Assembly (NCBI RefSeq): GCF_025244705.1
Contig: NZ_CP104207.1
Span: forward strand, 1,302,001-1,366,000
DNA: 64,000 nt
DNA from: Sphingopyxis sp. PET50
GTDB lineage: Bacteria; Pseudomonadota; Alphaproteobacteria; Sphingomonadales; Sphingomonadaceae
Reading direction: 5' to 3'
Below, piece after piece: positions 59,393-64,000 of the stretch. The position numbers were made by a program, and so were the translations under genes. The notes under the pieces are model-generated. The model worked only from the letters and a program-made list of their open reading frames with translations. It did not search any database and was not told the origin of the DNA. How positions within the stretch are numbered: position 1 is the stretch's first letter; each line of letters opens with the position of its first letter.

Positions 59393-61351
59393 GTGGAATC
59401 GATCGAAATGCAGGATGACAAGGAACCGCAGGGCAATCCCTGGATGAAGAGCGTGATGATCTGGAGCGGCATCCTGCTCGCCATGCTCCTCGTCGCCTCG
59501 ATGTTCGGCGGTGCGTCGCAGCCTGCGAGCAATCCGATGACCTATTCGGAATTCCGCCAGAAAATCCAGGACGGCAGCGTCAAGGACGTGGTCCTGTCGG
59601 AGGACCGCGCGACCGGCACGCTGACCAACGACGAAAAATTCAGCGCCAACCTGATCCGCGATCCCGAACTGCTGAAATTGCTGAACGAAAAGGGCGTCAA
59701 ATATGACGGCAAGCCCACCGAGACCGGCAATGTCTGGGTCTATCTGCTGATCCAGTCGCTGCCCTTCCTGCTGATCCTCGGCATCGCCTTCTTCGTTTTC
59801 CGCCAGGTGCAGAAGAACAACGGCTCGGGCGCGATGGGCTTCGGCAAGTCGCGCGCCAAGATGCTCACCGAAAAGCAGGGCCGCGTCACCTTCGACGATG
59901 TCGCGGGCATCGACGAGGCGCGCGAGGAACTGGAGGAAATCGTCGAATTCCTGAAGGACCCGACCAAATTCTCGAAGCTCGGCGGCCAGATTCCGAAGGG
60001 CGCGCTGCTCGTCGGCTCGCCCGGCACCGGCAAGACTTTGCTCGCCCGCGCGATCGCGGGGGAGGCGGGCGTGCCCTTCTTCACCATTTCGGGTTCGGAC
60101 TTCGTCGAGATGTTCGTCGGTGTCGGCGCCAGCCGCGTGCGCGACATGTTCGAACAGGCGAAGCGCAACGCGCCGTGCATCGTCTTCATCGACGAAATCG
60201 ACGCGGTCGGCCGCCATCGCGGCGCCGGTCTCGGCAACGGCAACGACGAGCGCGAGCAGACGCTGAACCAGCTGCTCGTCGAGATGGACGGGTTCGAGGC
60301 CAATGAGGGCATCATCATCGTCGCGGCGACCAACCGTCCCGACGTGCTCGACCCCGCCCTGCTTCGTCCGGGCCGCTTCGACCGCCAGGTCGTCGTGCCG
60401 CGCCCCGACATCGAGGGCCGCCAGAAGATCCTCGAGGTCCACACGCGCAAGAAGCCGCTAGCACCCGACGTCGATCTGCGCCGCATCGCGCGCGGCACGC
60501 CGGGCTTCTCGGGCGCCGATCTCGCCAACCTTTGCAACGAGGCGGCGTTGCTCGCCGCGCGCAAGGGCAAGCGGCTGATCGCCTCGAACGAATTCGAGGA
60601 AGCCAAGGACAAGGTCATGATGGGCGCCGAACGCCGCTCGATGGTGATGACCGAGGACGAGAAGAAGGCGACCGCCTATCACGAGGCCGGGCATGCGCTC
60701 GTCTCGCTGCATGTCGAGGGCAATGATCCGCTGCACAAGGTGACGATCATCCCGCGCGGCCGCGCGCTGGGCGTGACGTGGAACCTGCCCGAGCGCGACC
60801 GCTATTCGATGAGCATGAAGCAGATGAAGGCGCGCCTCGCGCTCTGCTTCGGCGGGCGCATCGCCGAACAGCTCATCTATGGCAAGGAAGAGCTCAACAC
60901 CGGCGCGTCGAACGATATCCAGCAGGCGACCGACATGGCCCGCTCCATGGTCATGGAATATGGCATGTCCGATAAGCTCGGCTGGCTGCGCTATCGCGAC
61001 AATCAAGACGAGGTGTTCCTTGGCCACAGCGTATCGCGCGCGCAGAATATGTCCGAGGAAACCGCCAAGCTGATCGATGCCGAAGTCCGCCGCCTCGTCG
61101 AGGAGGGCGAAACCGTGGCGCGCAAGGTGCTGACCGACAATATCGACCAGCTTCACCTGCTCGCCGCCGCGCTACTCGAATATGAGACGCTGTCGGGCGA
61201 GGAGTCGAAGCGTGCGATCAAGGGCGAGGATATCGGGCGCGAGGACGACCATAACAAGTCGGGCACCCCCGTATCGGGTCACGCCGGCGGCCTGCCGCAG
61301 ATCAAGCGCAAACCGCGCCCGTTCGGCGGTGCCAACCCGCAGGGCGCCTAA
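59393..61351 (+). CDS. ftsH: FtsH, membrane-bound ATP-dependent zinc metalloprotease
   Basis: A 652-residue AAA+ protease of the inner membrane. There are two N-terminal membrane segments around a small periplasmic domain, Walker A '[18 protein letters not shown]' (about residue 207), Walker B '[11 protein letters not shown]', and the second region of homology '[20 protein letters not shown]'. The zinc motif is 'HEAGH' (near residue 430). Start is GTG 59393 or ATG 59408. Complete. The order tilS-ftsH and the cpoB/rodZ neighbours are typical of alphaproteobacteria. Confidence 0.97.
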   Translation: MESIEMQDDKEPQGNPWMKSVMIWSGILLAMLLVASMFGGASQPASNPMTYSEFRQKIQDGSVKDVVLSEDRATGTLTNDEKFSANLIRDPELLKLLNEKGVKYDGKPTETGNVWVYLLIQSLPFLLILGIAFFVFRQVQKNNGSGAMGFGKSRAKMLTEKQGRVTFDDVAGIDEAREELEEIVEFLKDPTKFSKLGGQIPKGALLVGSPGTGKTLLARAIAGEAGVPFFTISGSDFVEMFVGVGASRVRDMFEQAKRNAPCIVFIDEIDAVGRHRGAGLGNGNDEREQTLNQLLVEMDGFEANEGIIIVAATNRPDVLDPALLRPGRFDRQVVVPRPDIEGRQKILEVHTRKKPLAPDVDLRRIARGTPGFSGADLANLCNEAALLAARKGKRLIASNEFEEAKDKVMMGAERRSMVMTEDEKKATAYHEAGHALVSLHVEGNDPLHKVTIIPRGRALGVTWNLPERDRYSMSMKQMKARLALCFGGRIAEQLIYGKEELNTGASNDIQQATDMARSMVMEYGMSDKLGWLRYRDNQDEVFLGHSVSRAQNMSEETAKLIDAEVRRLVEEGETVARKVLTDNIDQLHLLAAALLEYETLSGEESKRAIKGEDIGREDDHNKSGTPVSGHAGGLPQIKRKPRPFGGANPQGA

Positions 61352-61376
61352 GCACCATCTGGTTCGGGGGAACGGA

Positions 61377-61869
61377 ATGAAGCGGAAAAAATTCCGGTTG
61401 CCGCGGTTCGGCCTCGGCGTGGCGGCGATGTTCGCCTTGGCGAGCCCCGTGCAGGCCTTTCAGCGCGTCGAATTCAGCCAGAATGTCGAGGTCGAAAAGG
61501 TCGAGACCGGTGCCGAGGGGCAGCGCAAGATCAGCTTTGCGGCACCCGAAACGGTCGTTCCCGGCGACCGGCTGCGCTTCACGCTTCAGCTCGACAATCA
61601 TACGAGCGAAGCCGCGGCGGGCCTGAAGTTCGTGAACCCGATCCCGCCCGAGGTCCGCTTTGCCAGCACCGACGACCTCGCCGGCTTTTCGGTGTCGGTC
61701 GATGGCGGCCGGACCTATGGTGACCTCGCCGGGATGACCGTTCCGGTGGTCGAGCGCCGCGCCGCGAGCCGCGACCGCCGACGATGTGACGCACGTGCAA
61801 TGGGTGCTCGCCGAACCCCTCGCACCGGGTGCCGTCAAAAAGGTCACCTTCTTTGGCACCGTCCGCTAA
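61377..61869 (+). CDS. secreted DUF11-like hypothetical protein (one frameshift)
   Basis: A small exported protein. The basic N-terminus and hydrophobic core end 'SPVQAF', a likely signal peptide. An immunoglobulin-like/DUF11-type domain follows, with 'ISFAAPETVVPGDRLRFTL', 'NPIPPEVRFAS' and the C-terminal 'VQWVLAEPLAPGAVKKVTFF'. The frame changes near 61766; repair gives a protein of about 163 residues ending at TAA 61869. A good ribosome-binding site (GGGGGAACGGA) precedes the ATG. No function can be given. Confidence 0.75.
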
Positions 61870-61878
61870 GCTGCGGCA

Positions 61879-62486
61879 ATGACGATCTATTGCGATGAAT
61901 CGGGCGGCCTCAACGCCGGCGCGATGACCTTTGCGGCGGCCATGCTGACGCCGGAGGCGGCCGCCGACATCCATGCGCGATTTCGTGCCGTCACCGGATT
62001 GCGCGGCGAGCTCAAGGGCAGCCGAGATCTCCATCGTCGAGCGGGCCTATCTGCTCGAACTGTTCGACCGCGCCGGCGGTCGCGCATGGGTCGCGGTGGC
62101 CGAGCGGGACAAGCTCGCGGCGAGATCCCGGGGGCATCTTGCCGAGCGATCTCGCGCTTTATGGCGCCCTGCTCAACAGCGCGGTCGGCCATTGGCTGCC
62201 CGAAACCGGGGGCGTGTGCACCGACGTCGTGATCGACGACGGCCGCTACGACCCCAAGATATTGTCGCTCGTCCGCGAGGAAATCCAGGTGGGCCTCGGC
62301 CAGTGGGGCCGCGCCTCGCTCGCCGACAGCCGGCGCAGCGACGGGGTGCAGATCGCTGATGTGATCGCGAACAGCCTGTTCAACATCGCGGTCAAATCGC
62401 CCCGCGCCGCGCGGATCGAGCGGATCATCGAGCCGATGCTGGCGTCGAAGGCGATCCGGGTGGCGGAGTTGACGCAGGTTTCCTGA
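61879..62486 (+). CDS. DUF3800-family protein (two frameshifts)
   Basis: A protein of about 201 residues. The N-terminal 'MTIYCDESGGLNAGAMTFAA' is the DUF3800 signature, with an acidic D-E pair in an RNase H-like fold. Later parts are 'ISIVERAYLLELFDRAGG' and 'DGVQIADVIANSLFNIA', with the conserved C-terminal Asp. These occur in three different frames; the breaks are near 62021-62028 and 62121-62137. DUF3800 proteins are small predicted nuclease-like enzymes of unknown function. It starts nine bases after the DUF11-like gene. Confidence 0.75.
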
Positions 62487-62519
62487 TTAAGTGCCGCTTT
62501 GGGGGTGGATATAAGACAT

Positions 62520-62632
62520 TCCCCTCCCTTTTAGGGAGGGTTAGGGGTGGGTAGCGAGCGTAGCGAGCAAGAGGAAGAGCGCCGCCTTCGGCGGCAACCC
62601 ACCCCCAGCCCCTCCCTTGCAGGGAGGGGAGA
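62520..62632. repeat. mosaic inverted-repeat element between DUF3800 gene and rpoZ
   Basis: A compact structured repeat. A CCCTCCC/GGGAGGG hairpin lies at about 62522-62540, a tandem GTAGCGAGC x2 at 62551-62568, a GCCGCC-TTC-GGCGGC hairpin at 62581-62595, and a CCCCTCCC/GGGAGGGG hairpin at 62610-62630. The outer arms also pair with each other, so the whole can fold as one cruciform. It resembles the intergenic C/G-rich palindromic units common in sphingomonad genomes. It lies between convergent genes, where it could slow transcription from both sides. Confidence 0.7.
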
Positions 62633-62672
62633 TAAACGTCCGCTAACGCCCGAAACCGGTCGTTTCCCAGCG

Positions 62673-62704
62673 CCAAAACAAAGGGCCGCGGTTTCCCGCG
62701 GCCC
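62673..62704 (-). terminator. intrinsic terminator of rpoZ
   Basis: On the minus strand, 26 bases past the rpoZ stop, a perfect nine-base stem GGGCCGCGG / CCGCGGCCC with a four-base GAAA loop is followed by TTTGTTTT. This is the clearest rho-independent terminator in the window. Confidence 0.88.
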
Positions 62705-62730
62705 CCTCGGTGATCCTGTATCGCGACGGC

Positions 62731-63075
62731 TTATTCGAAGTCGCTGCCGCCGCCCGCGGGGCTGCGCGGCGGCGCGGCGGCGGTGAGGCGCAGGGCCTCG
62801 GCCGAACGCGCGATCGAGCTGATTTCGTCGGGCGTGTCGTCATCGTCGACGACGACCTTCTGCAGCGAGCCGGTCAGCGATTCCTGAAGGTCCTTCGGAC
62901 GGATCGTCTGTTCGGCGATCTCGCGCAGCGCGACGACGGGATTCTTGTCGCGGTCGCGATCGACGGTCAGCTCCGAACCGCCCGAGATTTCGCGGGCGCG
63001 GTGCGCCGAGAGCAGAACCAGATCGAAACGGTTGGGGACTTTGTCGACGCAATCTTCGACGGTAACGCGGGCCAT
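62731..63075 (-). CDS. rpoZ: DNA-directed RNA polymerase subunit omega
   Basis: A 114-residue omega subunit that helps fold beta-prime. '[29 protein letters not shown]' is the conserved N-terminus (shown in part), followed by '[18 protein letters not shown]'. A longer frame starts upstream at 63114, but ATG 63075 gives the family N-terminus. The C-terminal tail is acidic with a Pro/Gly-rich end ('[10 protein letters not shown]'). An intrinsic terminator follows. Confidence 0.96.
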   Translation of the reverse strand: MARVTVEDCVDKVPNRFDLVLLSAHRAREISGGSELTVDRDRDKNPVVALREIAEQTIRPKDLQESLTGSLQKVVVDDDDTPDEISSIARSAEALRLTAAAPPRSPAGGGSDFE

Positions 63076-63220
63076 GTGTTTTCCTTGATCGAGGAGAGGC
63101 CAGCCCGGAGGCATGGCGGCAAGCGCTGCGCGCTAGCAGGCGGCCCCCGCCATGTCAATAAATCCGCGTCCCCTCCCCTCGGCCTTGCTCCCGCGGCGGC
63201 GCCCGTCCTATGAGCAGGGC

Positions 63221-64000
63221 ATGAGTGCCGAGCCCATTCCCGCCAGCGATCCCGACACGCTGCGCGCCGATGTGGCGGGCCACCGGATCGAGGTCATCGC
63301 CGACGGCGATTCCCGGCTCGAACGCGTCCTCGCGCTGCTGAACGGCGCGATCCGCAGCATCGACCTGATCATGTATATCTTCGAGCATGACGCGGCGGGC
63401 ACGCGCGTGCTCGACGCGATGACGACGGCGGCGAGACGCGGTGTGCGCGTGCGCGCGGTGATCGACAGTTTCGGGTCGAGCGACATATCGGACAATATCT
63501 TCGACCCGCTGCGAGGCGAAGGCGGCAGTGTCACCTTCTTCTCCCGGCGATGGCGTTCCTCCTATCTGGTCCGCAACCATCAGAAATTGCTGCTGATCGA
63601 CGGCGAGATCGCGATGACCGGCGGGTTCAATATCGCCGATCCCTATCTCAGCACCCACCTGACCCGCTGCTGGTTCGACCTCGGGGTCGTGGTGCGCGGG
63701 CCGACGGTGGCGCGCATGGTGCGATGGTTCGCCGAAATCCACGATTATACGATGAACGACGACGGCAAATTGCTGGTGCTTCGCCGCCTGATCCGCGAAT
63801 GGCCGGTCGATGCCGGACCGGTGTCCTGGCTGGTCGGCGGCCCGACGCAGCGGCTGTCGCCCTGGGCGCGCGCAGTGCGCAGCGACCTTGACAAGGCGCG
63901 CCAGCTCGACATGGCGATGGCCTATTTCTCGCCCGGCCAGGGCATGCTGCGCCGCCTCGGCCGCGTCGCCAGGCGCGGCCGCGCACGCTTCGTGATGGCG
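63221..64000 (+). CDS. phospholipase D-family protein, cardiolipin synthase-like (C-terminus outside window)
   Basis: A partial gene, 260 codons visible without a stop. The first PLD half has 'IDLIMYIFEHDAAGTRVLDAM' and the HKD catalytic motif 'NHQKLLLIDGEIAMTGGFNI' (HxKxxxxD, then G-G) near residues 118-137. The second half begins ('KARQLDMAMAYFSPGQGML') before the edge. The fold is that of cardiolipin synthases, which exchange or hydrolyse phospholipid head groups; length and second HKD motif cannot be judged. It diverges from rpoZ over a 145-base gap. An ATG at 63210 is out of frame and closed at once. Confidence 0.85.
   Translation, partial: MSAEPIPASDPDTLRADVAGHRIEVIADGDSRLERVLALLNGAIRSIDLIMYIFEHDAAGTRVLDAMTTAARRGVRVRAVIDSFGSSDISDNIFDPLRGEGGSVTFFSRRWRSSYLVRNHQKLLLIDGEIAMTGGFNIADPYLSTHLTRCWFDLGVVVRGPTVARMVRWFAEIHDYTMNDDGKLLVLRRLIREWPVDAGPVSWLVGGPTQRLSPWARAVRSDLDKARQLDMAMAYFSPGQGMLRRLGRVARRGRARFVMA

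Overview
The window is high-GC DNA from an alphaproteobacterium. It is most likely a sphingomonad of the Sphingopyxis/Sphingomonas type, judged from gene content and protein style (tamA-tamB, hslV-hslU, rodZ-cpoB-tilS-ftsH, rpoZ); no 16S rRNA gene is present to confirm this. No tRNA, rRNA, CRISPR array, transposase or phage gene was seen.

Layout. (1) 1-4288, minus strand: tamB (cut by the window edge) and tamA. (2) 4467-13408, minus strand: sugar-nucleotide genes. RfbF, RfbG, an RmlC-like cupin and a reductase-like SDR build a CDP-deoxysugar; Gmd and Fcl build GDP-L-fucose; a GT11-like and a GT4 enzyme lie among them, and selO is inserted. (3) 13590-47681, plus strand: one long, tightly packed polysaccharide locus. 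It holds a uronate epimerase and a nucleotide-sugar dehydrogenase, an O-antigen ligase/polymerase-like protein, Wza-like export protein, Wzz/BY-kinase, FkbM methyltransferases, many glycosyltransferases, a second Gmd homologue, Wzy, a WecA-like initiating transferase, WbpB/WbpD/WbpE homologues, three left-handed beta-helix acyltransferases, an AsnB-type amidotransferase, Wzx, a HisH/HisF/WbpG acetamidino module and two sulfotransferases. (4) 47706-50451, minus strand: a CapD/FlaA1-type dehydratase and a metallophosphatase. (5) 50673-53074, plus strand: wecB-wecC. (6) 53234-64000: housekeeping genes hslV, a DAO-family oxidase, hslU, rodZ, cpoB, tilS, ftsH, two small genes, rpoZ (minus) and a PLD-family gene cut by the right edge.

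Together regions 2-5 encode a Wzx/Wzy-dependent surface polysaccharide. Predicted precursors are GDP-L-fucose, a CDP-6-deoxyhexose, a uronic acid, ManNAcA and a 2,3-diamino-2,3-dideoxyuronic acid that may carry an acetamidino group. Likely decorations are sulfate, acyl, methyl and amide groups. The linked chemistry is inferred from gene families only.

Major caveat. Nineteen otherwise well-conserved genes carry 25 one- or two-base indels, and one carries an in-frame stop. Undoing them restores the family sequence, and in eleven cases also restores the palindrome GCCGGC. Flanking coding sequence is intact, so I annotate these as whole genes and regard most lesions as probable sequence or consensus errors, not true pseudogenes.
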